Origin: Mucilaginibacter sp. KACC 22063
GTDB taxonomy: Bacteria; Bacteroidota; Bacteroidia; Sphingobacteriales; Sphingobacteriaceae
Assembly: GCF_028736115.1 (NCBI RefSeq)
Contig: NZ_CP117877.1
Coordinates: 1,426,001 to 1,490,000, forward strand
DNA: 64,000 nucleotides
Reading direction: 5' to 3'
This document shows, piece after piece, positions 1 to 8,516 of this stretch (position 1 is the stretch's first letter; the number at the start of each line of letters is the position of its first letter). The translations under genes and the position numbers were made by a program. The notes below the pieces were generated by a model. It did not search any database. It worked only from the letters and a program-made list of their open reading frames with translations, and was not told the DNA's origin.

Positions 1-2
1 AG

Positions 3-407
3 GCATTCGGGCAGGCTGCCAAGCAGTTTACCTCGGATTTGTGCTTTGGTAAAAGTGTAAAACTGGACGGAAGCGAGCATGACAGGTACGGGCGCACTGT
101 AGCGAAGGTAATATTAGAAGACGGCCGTATCTTAAATTATGAGTTGGTGAAAAACGGTTACGCGTGGCAATACAAACATTATTCAAACAACCCGGCGTTG
201 GCAGTTTACGAGCAGCAGGCGCGGGAACAACATTTAGGGCTGTGGCAAGATCCAAACCCTACGCCGCCGTGGGAGTTTCGCCAGCAGAAACGGCAAGGAA
301 CATCAAATGGCAGCAAGGAAGAGTATTACCCTAAAAAGCGGAAGTACAAGAAACACAAAAGCAGGAAAGATAACTTTCCTGCTTTTGAATATAATGATAG
401 CCTGTAA
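3..407 (+). CDS. Staphylococcal-nuclease-like (SNase) protein, 5' end outside window
   Basis: The frame is open from the left edge, so the gene starts upstream and only about the last 134 residues are visible. The visible part matches the second half of the SNase fold (thermonuclease family, Ca2+-dependent phosphodiesterase). It has a QFTSDLCFGK strand, DRYGRTVAKV with the conserved Arg, the ELVKNGYAW segment and a final AREQHLGLW helix. It ends in a Lys-rich tail (KKRKYKKHKSRK), which could contact nucleic acid. A TTG at 39 could be read as a start, but that would remove half of the fold, so it is rejected. The catalytic N-terminal half and any signal peptide are not visible. The family call is fairly sure; the substrate is unknown. 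Confidence 0.8.
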   Translation, partial: AFGQAAKQFTSDLCFGKSVKLDGSEHDRYGRTVAKVILEDGRILNYELVKNGYAWQYKHYSNNPALAVYEQQAREQHLGLWQDPNPTPPWEFRQQKRQGTSNGSKEEYYPKKRKYKKHKSRKDNFPAFEYNDSL

Positions 408-457
408 ATTATTATGAAACCCGATTAATTGATATATTCGAAAACAACCTTATTCCT

Positions 458-1012
458 ATGCGCCAGTGTTTCTTTACTTTCCTATGTGCTATTGTTGTTA
501 GTAGCTGCTCTTCACCAAAAAAATCTATCATGCCTTTTCGGAATTTAACTTATGCAGGTGAAAGACAATTTCCTGTCGCTGAAAATAATTCTGAATTCAC
601 ATTTAAGGCGTCATTTAATATTTCTACGTCTGTAGATAGATTAATAACTATTTCAAAAGATAGTATTTTGGGTTACCAAGGAAATCTTTTAGAGATTTTT
701 AGTCTGCCAGCTAAAAAACATCAACCTCAATACAAATTTATACAAAGAACATTAACACCTAAAAGTGGGTTTAAACGGTTTATAGAAAAAATTGATTCTA
801 TGAATTTGTCGTCAGTGAAAAATCAAGAGAATTTTAACATTGGTTTACACCAACCGTTCTCATTGTATGTAATTGAACTGAAGCAAAAGGATAGATATAC
901 TCACTTTAAGTTTAATGCTTATTTATCTAAAAGTGAAAGGGTAGAACCCCGATATGAACAAATAGTAAATCTTATTTTTCAAGAGTTTGATTTTCCTTTA
1001 TACTTAAAATAA
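458..1012 (+). CDS. Putative lipoprotein of unknown function
   Basis: A 184-residue protein starting at ATG 458. It has a short hydrophobic N-terminus followed by SSCSSPKK, which fits a signal peptidase II lipobox with Cys at about residue 17. The mature part is charged, with many Lys, Phe and Ile residues and no motif I recognise. The coding DNA is clearly more AT-rich than the flanking genes, which may mean recent acquisition or low constraint. It ends inside a strong bidirectional terminator shared with the convergent gap operon. No function can be given; export to a membrane as a lipoprotein is inferred only from the N-terminus. Confidence 0.6.
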   Translation: MRQCFFTFLCAIVVSSCSSPKKSIMPFRNLTYAGERQFPVAENNSEFTFKASFNISTSVDRLITISKDSILGYQGNLLEIFSLPAKKHQPQYKFIQRTLTPKSGFKRFIEKIDSMNLSSVKNQENFNIGLHQPFSLYVIELKQKDRYTHFKFNAYLSKSERVEPRYEQIVNLIFQEFDFPLYLK

Positions 1013-1042
1013 AAAAGCCTTTCCAAACGGAAAGGCTTTTTT
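1011..1042. terminator. Bidirectional intrinsic terminator between lipoprotein gene and gap
   Basis: A perfect 14-bp stem, AAAAAAGCCTTTCC against GGAAAGGCTTTTTT, with an AAAC loop. The A/T tracts on both sides give a U-run on either strand, so it can end both convergent transcripts. Confidence 0.9.
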
Positions 1043-1062
1043 ATTTAATGGGTAATATCTGA

Positions 1063-2064
<1,002 letters not shown>

Positions 2065-2913
2065 TTAATTTTTATTTGAGTAGTATGTTAACAAATTATT
2101 GATAGGCTCTCTGATAATATTGCCTACCTCTATACCTGCATTTTCAAGTACTGCAAGTAATTGCGGTTGAAAAAGCGTAGCTACTGAACCGGTGAAGTGT
2201 ACAACTGCATCGGGGTTTTGCTGGTGCAAAGGCTGAAGGTAATTTTTAGTAAGCAGGTTAAAACCTTCAATAACCTTATTCTGAATATATGGATCAGCCA
2301 TATTATCTGTATAGAAGTCGGTAAAGGAACTCAAAAACAGTGCCGGTTGGCGTAAACGATACACTTTTTCCAAAATCGTTTTACGGTCGGCATCATACCG
2401 GTGCTCAAACTGTTCCTGTAAGTGCTCCGGGAGGGTTTCGTTCATAAACGATTTTATTAACTGGCGGCCAAGCCAGTTTGCAGATCCCTCATCTGCAAGT
2501 ATATAGCCCAAGCCGTAATTGTTTGGCGCTAACTTTTTACCATCGTACCATGCCGCGTTTGATCCGCTTCCGCAAATGCAAACAATGCCCGGTGAGTTTT
2601 TACAGGAGGCAATTGCAGCTGCCAGCATGTCATGCTCTACGGTGATTTTGGCAAATTTAAAAAAAGCGCCCATAGCTTTGCAAACAACTTGCTTTAATTC
2701 TGCGGTGCAGGCGCCGGCACTAAAAAAATACACACGCTTTACTTCTTCGGCGTGGTGTATGAGGTTGATATTTTTATTAAGCAGTTGCAGAATATGCTTT
2801 TCATCATTAAACTGGGGGTTGATGCTGCTCGTTTTAAAAGACGCAATGGTCTTTGATTTTGAAGCCAGCCGCCAGTCTGCAATATGAGATCCGCTATATA
2901 CTACTGCAATCAT
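2065..2913 (-). CDS. BadF/BadG/BcrA/BcrD-type sugar-kinase homologue with degenerate phosphate motif
   Basis: A 282-residue member of the N-acetylglucosamine-kinase/BadF ATPase group and a paralogue of the gene at 6687-7550. Shared features include HDMLAAA (the general-base Asp region), ICGSGSN (second phosphate loop), LADEGSANWLGRQL and a C-terminal GSVA segment. The N-terminal ATP-phosphate motif, DGGSTKTNW in the paralogue, reads YSGSHIADW here. The leading Asp and the Thr-Lys-Thr are therefore gone. This may be an inactive or regulatory homologue rather than a working kinase. It sits between pfkA (7 bases) and gap (6 bases), so it is co-transcribed with glycolytic genes. Family membership is sure; activity is doubtful. 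Confidence 0.85.
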   Translation of the reverse strand: MIAVVYSGSHIADWRLASKSKTIASFKTSSINPQFNDEKHILQLLNKNINLIHHAEEVKRVYFFSAGACTAELKQVVCKAMGAFFKFAKITVEHDMLAAAIASCKNSPGIVCICGSGSNAAWYDGKKLAPNNYGLGYILADEGSANWLGRQLIKSFMNETLPEHLQEQFEHRYDADRKTILEKVYRLRQPALFLSSFTDFYTDNMADPYIQNKVIEGFNLLTKNYLQPLHQQNPDAVVHFTGSVATLFQPQLLAVLENAGIEVGNIIREPINNLLTYYSNKN

Positions 2914-2920
2914 CCGGTGC

Positions 2921-3904
2921 TTATATATTTAAAATTTTAACCATTTCCATCAGGTCGTCTTCCAGCTTAAACTCATGCATGTTTAATGCTTCTTCGAGCG
3001 GGGTAGTGGCAATGCTGTTGCCCCTTAGGCCAACCATTTTTTGCGTTTCGCCGTTGATAAGCGCATTTACCGCTGCAAAGCCCATGCGGCTGCCTAAGAT
3101 ACGGTCAAAAGCGGTTGGGCTGCCGCCACGCTGCATGTGACCAAGAATGGTTACTTTAACATCGTAAAACTTAACCTCTTTCTGTACCATCTGGGCAACG
3201 TCATAGGCGCCGCGTTTATCGCCCTCAGCTACTATAACAATGCTCGATGATTTTTTATTGTATTCGCCCGCTTTAAGCCCCTCTATCAGTTCTTCAATAG
3301 CGGTTTCTTTCTCAGGCAATAAGATGGCCTCTGCACCGGTTGAAATACCTGCACGTAAGGCGATACAACCAGCATCGCGACCCATCACTTCAATAAAGAA
3401 GAGGCGGTCATGCGCATCTGCAGTATCACGTATCTTGTCTAATGCTTCAATTACGGTATTGGTAGCAGTATCAAATCCAAGGGTATAATCGGTGCCGCCA
3501 AGGTCATTGTCAATGGTTCCCGGTACGCCCATTACGGCAATATCAGGATATTTTTTAGAGAACCGCAATGCACCGGTAAAGGTACCGTCGCCGCCAATTA
3601 CCACCAGGCCGTTAATGCCACGGTCCTGCAGGTTTTTATAGGCCTTTTCCATACCTTCTTCAGTACGGAAGTCAAGACAACGCGCAGTTTTTAAGATGGT
3701 GCCACCGAGGTCGAGTATGTTACTTACCGACCGACGGCTCATATCATATATATCATTATCTATCAAACCCTGGTATCCTTGTTTCACGCCAACAACTTCT
3801 AAATTGTTGTAAATGGCCGTGCGAACCACCGCGCGGATACAAGGATTCATGCCTGGCGCATCGCCACCAGAAGTAAGAACAGCTATTTTTGAGACTTTAT
3901 CCAT
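2921..3904 (-). CDS. pfkA: ATP-dependent 6-phosphofructokinase
   Basis: A 327-residue enzyme that phosphorylates fructose-6-phosphate to fructose-1,6-bisphosphate. The ATG at 3904 is chosen because MDKVSKIAVLTSGGDAPGMN is the normal family N-terminus; a longer reading from 4042 adds 46 unrelated residues and crosses the divergent gene. Motifs are GGDAPG (13-18), GGDGTFTG (104-111), PGTIDND with catalytic Asp132, and EVMGRDAGCIAL (about 172-183). Length is typical for bacterial ATP-PFK. It is the first gene of a three-gene operon with the kinase homologue and gap. It is divergently transcribed from an NrtR-like regulator that may control it. Confidence 0.96.
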   Translation of the reverse strand: MDKVSKIAVLTSGGDAPGMNPCIRAVVRTAIYNNLEVVGVKQGYQGLIDNDIYDMSRRSVSNILDLGGTILKTARCLDFRTEEGMEKAYKNLQDRGINGLVVIGGDGTFTGALRFSKKYPDIAVMGVPGTIDNDLGGTDYTLGFDTATNTVIEALDKIRDTADAHDRLFFIEVMGRDAGCIALRAGISTGAEAILLPEKETAIEELIEGLKAGEYNKKSSSIVIVAEGDKRGAYDVAQMVQKEVKFYDVKVTILGHMQRGGSPTAFDRILGSRMGFAAVNALINGETQKMVGLRGNSIATTPLEEALNMHEFKLEDDLMEMVKILNI

Positions 3905-3939
3905 GTTTTTCAGGTACTGAAAAATTCGCCCTAAGATAA

Positions 3940-3956
3940 CGTGTATATTTAACACG
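3940..3956. promoter_or_regulatory. Imperfect palindrome in pfkA/regulator intergenic region, candidate operator
   Basis: CGTGT and ACACG flank a 7-base AT core between the divergent pfkA and NrtR-like genes. Two AAAACCTA direct repeats also lie at 4004-4011 and 4017-4024, next to the regulator start. Either could be a binding site for the adjacent regulator. This is suggested only by position and symmetry. Confidence 0.3.
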
Positions 3957-4029
3957 ATGGAATTTTTATTTATTTTTTTGATTTCAAAATAACATCTATC
4001 TTTAAAACCTAAGTTAAAACCTATAACGT

Positions 4030-4722
4030 TTGGAAGTTTCACTACCCACTTTTGAATCGGTATTTTCGATCGACTGTGTAATATTTGGCTTTGATGCCGG
4101 AGAATTAAAAGTATTACTCATCGAGAGAAATGAAGAGCCATTTAAGGATTGGCTCGCTTTGCCGGGCTATATAGTTAGCCAGAACGAGAGCATTGATAAT
4201 GCTGCCGAACGTATTTTGTATGAGCTAACCGGCCTGCGCGATTTGCACATGGAGCAGTTTCATACCTTTGGCGAGGTAAACAGGCACCCTCAGGGGCGTG
4301 TAATTACCGTGGCTTATTATGCGCTTATCCGTATTAACGGGCAAAAAGAATTACGGCCGGTTACCCAGTATGCGCGTAAAGCGTTTTGGCACCCCGTAAG
4401 CGACCTCCCTAAACTGGCGTTCGACCACAGCGAGATCTTTAAAACAGGCTTTAACAAAATACGCCGCCGGTTAAGCTACCAGCCAATAGCGTTCGAGCTT
4501 TTGCCTGAGAAATTTACCCTAACCCAGTTGCAGATGCTTTATGAAGCTATTTTAAGCAAGAAGCTGGATAAACGTAATTTTCGTAAAAAGATGCTGAGCT
4601 ATGGGTTTTTGAAGGAACTTGATGAAAAACAGAAAGGCGTATCTTACCGTGCCGCCAAGCTATATAAGTTTGATAAACGCAAATACGCCAAGATATTCCA
4701 GAATGAACTGACGATGGAATAA
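4030..4722 (+). CDS. NrtR-like transcriptional regulator: degenerate Nudix domain plus winged helix
   Basis: A 230-residue protein. A Nudix-fold domain spans about residues 11-140 and an NrtR-type winged helix the C-terminal third (FTLTQLQMLYEAIL, then DKRNFRKKML). The Nudix box around residues 46-69 is broken. The expected R-E-x-x-E-E core reads RILYEL, losing two metal-binding acidic positions, so it probably senses a ligand rather than hydrolysing one. The start is TTG 4030: an in-frame stop lies at 4024-4026 and no upstream ATG exists. Regulators of this type in Bacteroidetes control sugar or NAD metabolism (family knowledge). Divergence from pfkA suggests a sugar-phosphate or central-carbon role, which is inference. 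Confidence 0.85.
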   Translation: MEVSLPTFESVFSIDCVIFGFDAGELKVLLIERNEEPFKDWLALPGYIVSQNESIDNAAERILYELTGLRDLHMEQFHTFGEVNRHPQGRVITVAYYALIRINGQKELRPVTQYARKAFWHPVSDLPKLAFDHSEIFKTGFNKIRRRLSYQPIAFELLPEKFTLTQLQMLYEAILSKKLDKRNFRKKMLSYGFLKELDEKQKGVSYRAAKLYKFDKRKYAKIFQNELTME

Positions 4723-4742
4723 TCAATATATATGGTATTATA

Positions 4743-4776
4743 AAAAACGGGCTGCCTGGATAGGTAGCCCGTTTTA
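4743..4776 (+). terminator. Intrinsic terminator after NrtR-like gene
   Basis: A GC-rich hairpin (ACGGGCT paired with AGCCCGT, extended by A/T pairs) followed by TTTT, placed 20 bases after the stop codon. Confidence 0.85.
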
Positions 4777-4873
4777 TGAAATGCAGGTAATATTTATTTT
4801 TTCTTGAAAACATTATTGATAAGTGTTCTTAAGAATGTGCTAAATCAGCGTTAAAGTCTATATTTGTTTAGTA

Positions 4874-6040
4874 ATGCCAGTTATAACACAGAACATACAT
4901 AGATTGCTTCACTTACTGGAATTGTTTCACTTTTCCAAGCGCGACCTATTAAGTCTACTTAATAAAAATAGGAAAAAGCAACTGGATGAAGATAGTGTAT
5001 TTAATTCAGAGGTCAAGGTAAGTACTTTAAATGCTGTTGATAAAATCTTTGGTAAAGGTTTAGCATATTATGTCGATCCAGAAAATCCTATCCGGAGTGA
5101 AAAGGAAAGTATTTTTTTTAGAAAAGAAAATTTTAATGCTGATTTAAATTTAACAGCAAAACAGATAGTAAATAAATATGAGCAAGAAAAGATTTCATAT
5201 GAAACATTATTAAAGCTCTTAGACATACGTAAAGATAGGATATTAAAAAACTTCTCTATTAAGGATGATCCATTGGCTGTCTCAGAATATGCTAGATCAT
5301 TGATTTATCCAACAAATAATATTAAAGATGACAAGGCATTTTTAAAACAAATAATTGCTAACATGGCGTCTTTTAATATATTGGTATGGGAACATGTTGA
5401 ACGCCCAAGGTTAAATTTAAAAGCGAATATTGCTGGATTTTATTTATCGCCAGATGTTATAGTAATTAAATGGCAAAAACATATTAAGAGAGAAATATTT
5501 ACCTTACTTCACGAGCTTGGTCATTATCTTCTGGATAAAGAAGATATAGATAATTTTATAGAAATAGATGAGCCAAATCAAAACCAAAATTCTATAGAAA
5601 ATTGGTGTAATAACTTCGCTTTCGGTTTCTTAGCAGGTAATAGATATTATTCAATAATTAATGAACTTACTGAAGGCTCAGCTGAAAATGACTATCATCA
5701 TCAATTAGTAAATGAAATTTCGAGACAAACTCACTTAAGTGAATTAGCTATTTATACTAGGTTATTAAAAATTAAAAAAATTAACACCAGTTCTTACTAT
5801 AATATTTCTCAAAATATTATGGCCGAGATTGAAAAGAAATCTCTTGCTGAAAGTGCAATTTTGGAGCAAAAAAAGATTGAAGCTGAAGCAAAAGGAATTA
5901 AAATAATAATTCCGCCTGTTAAGCCTATTAGATCTCCTCTATATCTTGATACACTACAATTTGCTTTAAACTCAGGTTTTATCAGCGAATATGAGTTTTG
6001 TTCGAAACTAAACATTAACGATATAGGAGAATTTATTTAA
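4874..6040 (+). CDS. ImmA/IrrE-family metallopeptidase, first gene of a two-gene toxin-antitoxin-like module
   Basis: A 388-residue protein. The central zinc-protease signature is LLHELGHYLLDKED with HELGH at residues 213-217, followed by an ENWCNNFAFGFL helix as in ImmA/IrrE (COG2856) proteins. The N-terminal 100 residues are helical and charged but are not a clear XRE helix-turn-helix. The C-terminal 80 residues are Lys/Glu-rich and end in an SEYEFCSKLNI segment seen in this family. It is followed with no gap by a PIN/DUF4411-like gene, a pairing known from type II toxin-antitoxin-like operons. The DNA is markedly AT-rich against its neighbours, which fits horizontal acquisition. The role as antitoxin or activating protease is inferred. 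Confidence 0.85.
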   Translation: MPVITQNIHRLLHLLELFHFSKRDLLSLLNKNRKKQLDEDSVFNSEVKVSTLNAVDKIFGKGLAYYVDPENPIRSEKESIFFRKENFNADLNLTAKQIVNKYEQEKISYETLLKLLDIRKDRILKNFSIKDDPLAVSEYARSLIYPTNNIKDDKAFLKQIIANMASFNILVWEHVERPRLNLKANIAGFYLSPDVIVIKWQKHIKREIFTLLHELGHYLLDKEDIDNFIEIDEPNQNQNSIENWCNNFAFGFLAGNRYYSIINELTEGSAENDYHHQLVNEISRQTHLSELAIYTRLLKIKKINTSSYYNISQNIMAEIEKKSLAESAILEQKKIEAEAKGIKIIIPPVKPIRSPLYLDTLQFALNSGFISEYEFCSKLNINDIGEFI

Positions 6041-6589
6041 ATGGTTGCCGTTTTTGATACTTCTTCTTTTATGAGCTTAGTTAAGAACTATCTTCCATTA
6101 GATAGTAGTGGGGAGCTAAAAAATCTAATTTGCGAGAAATATCTAAGCGGTGAAATAAGGGTGATTCAAGAGGTGGTCGAAGAATGTAAGTACACTGCGA
6201 AGGGCATCATTTTAAATTCCTTAGATTTTATAAAGACTAGGACGGACTTACATATTAATACTAAAAGTATTATTCCTTCAAGAGATTTTATGAATTTGTT
6301 AAATAACGAGTTCAGAGATCATCAAGCAATAAAAACAAAGGCTTTGGATAGTGCTGCTGTCGACAATGAAAAATCAACGTATCTTAACCAAGCAGACTGT
6401 AGGTTGATGTTGTATTGTCAAAAAATTGCAGGGGAAAATCCAATGATAGTTACAGAAGAAAGTACATATGGAAATGATGGAAAGATTCATAAAAAAATAC
6501 CTACTAATTGTAGCTTTTTGTCAATTCCGTGCGCAACTCTACCGGAACTATTGACCCAGCATTATAAATTATCAATATATATAAAATAA
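6041..6589 (+). CDS. PIN-domain (DUF4411-like) protein, probable toxin partner
   Basis: A 182-residue protein whose ATG directly follows the stop of the ImmA/IrrE gene. The N-terminus VAVFDTSSFMSL has the first PIN acidic residue (Asp6). An Ile-Gln-Glu-Val-Val-Glu-Glu helix follows at about 42-48, then NQADCRLMLYC with a conserved Asp. The end, IVTEES..IPTNCSFLSIPCATLPELL, matches DUF4411 proteins. PIN domains are Mg2+-dependent RNases. With the upstream metallopeptidase it forms a compact AT-rich module inserted among housekeeping genes. Toxin function is inferred from pairing and fold; the target RNA is unknown. Confidence 0.8.
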   Translation: MVAVFDTSSFMSLVKNYLPLDSSGELKNLICEKYLSGEIRVIQEVVEECKYTAKGIILNSLDFIKTRTDLHINTKSIIPSRDFMNLLNNEFRDHQAIKTKALDSAAVDNEKSTYLNQADCRLMLYCQKIAGENPMIVTEESTYGNDGKIHKKIPTNCSFLSIPCATLPELLTQHYKLSIYIK

Positions 6590-6633
6590 TATTGTTGTAG
6601 TATAATGATCAACATTGAGGGCCTAATTTTTGC

Positions 6634-6666
6634 AACAAAAAAGGCGCTTTGGTTACAAAGCGCCTT
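6634..6666 (-). terminator. Intrinsic terminator of N-acetylglucosamine-kinase-like gene
   Basis: An 11-bp stem, AAGGCGCTTTG against CAAAGCGCCTT, with a GTTA loop. An A-run on the plus strand becomes the U-tract for the minus-strand transcript. Confidence 0.85.
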
Positions 6667-6686
6667 CCTGATATTTAAAAATTCAT

Positions 6687-7550
6687 TTAGATCTGTGTAG
6701 TTGAGGCAAGCTCAAGGTGGTATTTCACCAGGTTATCTATAGGTGAGCGGATGATGTTGCCCACTTTCATTCCGTTTTCGTTAGCAACTTCTTCCAGCAC
6801 ATTGCGGAAGTTGTAACCTACAGAACCGATACAGTTAAAAGTATAATCTTTGTAGTTTGGATAATGGGTTACCAGGTTACGGAAAAAGTCCTGGAACGAG
6901 TTATATACGATACTACGTGAGTATTCGATATTTACATTGTTATCATAAACAAACTTGCTGAAGCTTGCGCAGAAACGGTTGGCCAGCGGCTGAGAGTAAA
7001 CACGGTCGTTCACTTCGTCAGGAGTAAGTTTATAGGTTTCCCAGAAAATGTTGCGAACAGCTTCGGGCATATATCCTCTTAAATAATCAACCAGCAGTTT
7101 TTTGCCAATGTAGCAACCACTGCCTTCATCACCTAAAATGTAGGCGCCCGAGTCGATATTTTGTGTGATCTGTTTACCATCATAAGTACAGGTATTGGTA
7201 CCGGTACCTAAAATAGCAGCAAAACCTTCGTTGTTGCCCAGTAAAGCTCTGGCAGCAGCAAGAAGATCATGGCCAATGCTTACTTTGGCATTAGTGAAAA
7301 CGGCTTGCATAGCGTCTGCAACTATTTTATTTTTCTCGGGTACGTTACAACCGGCACCGTAGTAGTTAACCTCGCGGATTTTGTCTTTTTCAAGGTCGGT
7401 AGGTAAACCTTCATGTAGCGATTTAATAATGTACTCTGTACTTGCAAAGTATGGATTGTAGCCTTCGGTATTGAAATAAACCTTCTTACCGTCTTCAGTA
7501 ACTAAACACCAGTTTGTTTTAGTAGAGCCGCCGTCAGCGATGATGATCAT
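6687..7550 (-). CDS. N-acetylglucosamine kinase-like BadF/BcrA-type ATPase
   Basis: A 287-residue cytosolic sugar kinase of the BadF/NAGK group, predicted to phosphorylate an amino sugar such as N-acetylglucosamine at the 6-position. It keeps the intact phosphate-1 motif ADGGSTKTNW (residues 5-14), GHDLLAAARAL with the catalytic Asp, ILGTGTNTC (phosphate-2) and GDEGSGCYIGKKLL. It is a single-gene unit with its own terminator. It is clearly the functional-looking paralogue of the degenerate copy at 2065-2913. Substrate assignment comes from the family; other amino sugars are possible. Confidence 0.87.
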   Translation of the reverse strand: MIIIADGGSTKTNWCLVTEDGKKVYFNTEGYNPYFASTEYIIKSLHEGLPTDLEKDKIREVNYYGAGCNVPEKNKIVADAMQAVFTNAKVSIGHDLLAAARALLGNNEGFAAILGTGTNTCTYDGKQITQNIDSGAYILGDEGSGCYIGKKLLVDYLRGYMPEAVRNIFWETYKLTPDEVNDRVYSQPLANRFCASFSKFVYDNNVNIEYSRSIVYNSFQDFFRNLVTHYPNYKDYTFNCIGSVGYNFRNVLEEVANENGMKVGNIIRSPIDNLVKYHLELASTTQI

Positions 7551-7794
7551 GATATATGTTTTTAAAATCGGTTAAAAGTATGATTTACTAATTGTAAAAA
7601 AAACACTTTGTAATTTTTTTACATACAAATCCTTAATAATTGATTAACAATTTTAGTAGCAGAATAGTCATTTGCCAGTACGCAAATAGTAAAAGGTTTT
7701 AAATGTTAATTTTTTTTAAAACAAATTTACAAATGGTTGAGTTTTTTATTTTTAAGTTTAATTTACGGCACTTTATACTAATTATCTGAACTAA

Positions 7795-8379
7795 ATGCCC
7801 AACTCAAGCGCCGACTTTAACAAGCTATTTTATCTTAACCCACAGCCAATGTGGATATTCGAAGAAAAGACGCTTAAGTTTCTGGATGTGAACAAAGCCG
7901 CCATACAAGCTTATGGTTATTCTAAAGCAGAGTTTTTAGATATGACTATAAAGGATATTAGGCCGAACGAAGATTATAAAAAATTTGAAGTTGCGCTTAA
8001 AAACCTTAACGGTGATAAGCTGCGCAAACGCGAATTTCGGCATGTAACAAAGGGGGGGCAAATCAAATATGTTGAAATTTTCTCGTATCAGATTGATTTT
8101 GGCGACAAGAATGCAAGGCTAGTGCTTGCCATTGATATTACTGCACATAAACTGCATGAGCAGGAACTTGAAACTAAGAACGAGTTGCTGCAACAAGTAG
8201 CAGCTTTTAATTCGCATGAATTGCGCAGGCCTATAGCTAATATACTTGGCCTTATCAACGTAATGGATACGCTTGAGGTAGATAAAGATAATGACCTGCA
8301 AAGTGTGCTGTCTATGATTAAACAAAATTGCCGGCAGATAGACGAGTTAATAAAAAGCTTATCTACCGGTATCTGTTAA
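7795..8379 (+). CDS. PAS-domain protein with isolated histidine-kinase dimerisation helix, no ATPase domain
   Basis: A 194-residue protein. A PAS sensor fold occupies about residues 8-118 (LFYLNPQPMWIFEEKTLKFLDVN, then VLAIDITAHK). A linker helix and an HisKA-like segment FNSHELRRPIANILGL follow, with phospho-acceptor-like His141. The protein ends after the second helix (QIDELIKSL). No N, G1 or G2 ATP-binding boxes follow in any frame before the next gene, so it cannot autophosphorylate alone. It may be a scaffold or phosphotransfer partner, a kinase trimmed by deletion, or a natural short PAS family. No response regulator is adjacent. Confidence 0.8.
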   Translation: MPNSSADFNKLFYLNPQPMWIFEEKTLKFLDVNKAAIQAYGYSKAEFLDMTIKDIRPNEDYKKFEVALKNLNGDKLRKREFRHVTKGGQIKYVEIFSYQIDFGDKNARLVLAIDITAHKLHEQELETKNELLQQVAAFNSHELRRPIANILGLINVMDTLEVDKDNDLQSVLSMIKQNCRQIDELIKSLSTGIC

Positions 8380-8516
8380 GCTTACTTTTAAGTTATTAAC
8401 TAAATTGTAACAATTCAATTATGCTGTGCTAAGCAAATAGTTATTGTTAATAATAAGTGGTATTTTTTGCGAATAATGTTTCCAAAACTTAATTAAACCC
8501 TTAATAACAATAAACT

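Noticed and set aside
3905..4042. 46-residue N-terminal extension of pfkA
   Set aside because: It has no family similarity and overlaps the divergent regulator's start. The canonical MDKVSKIAVLTSGG start is at 3904.
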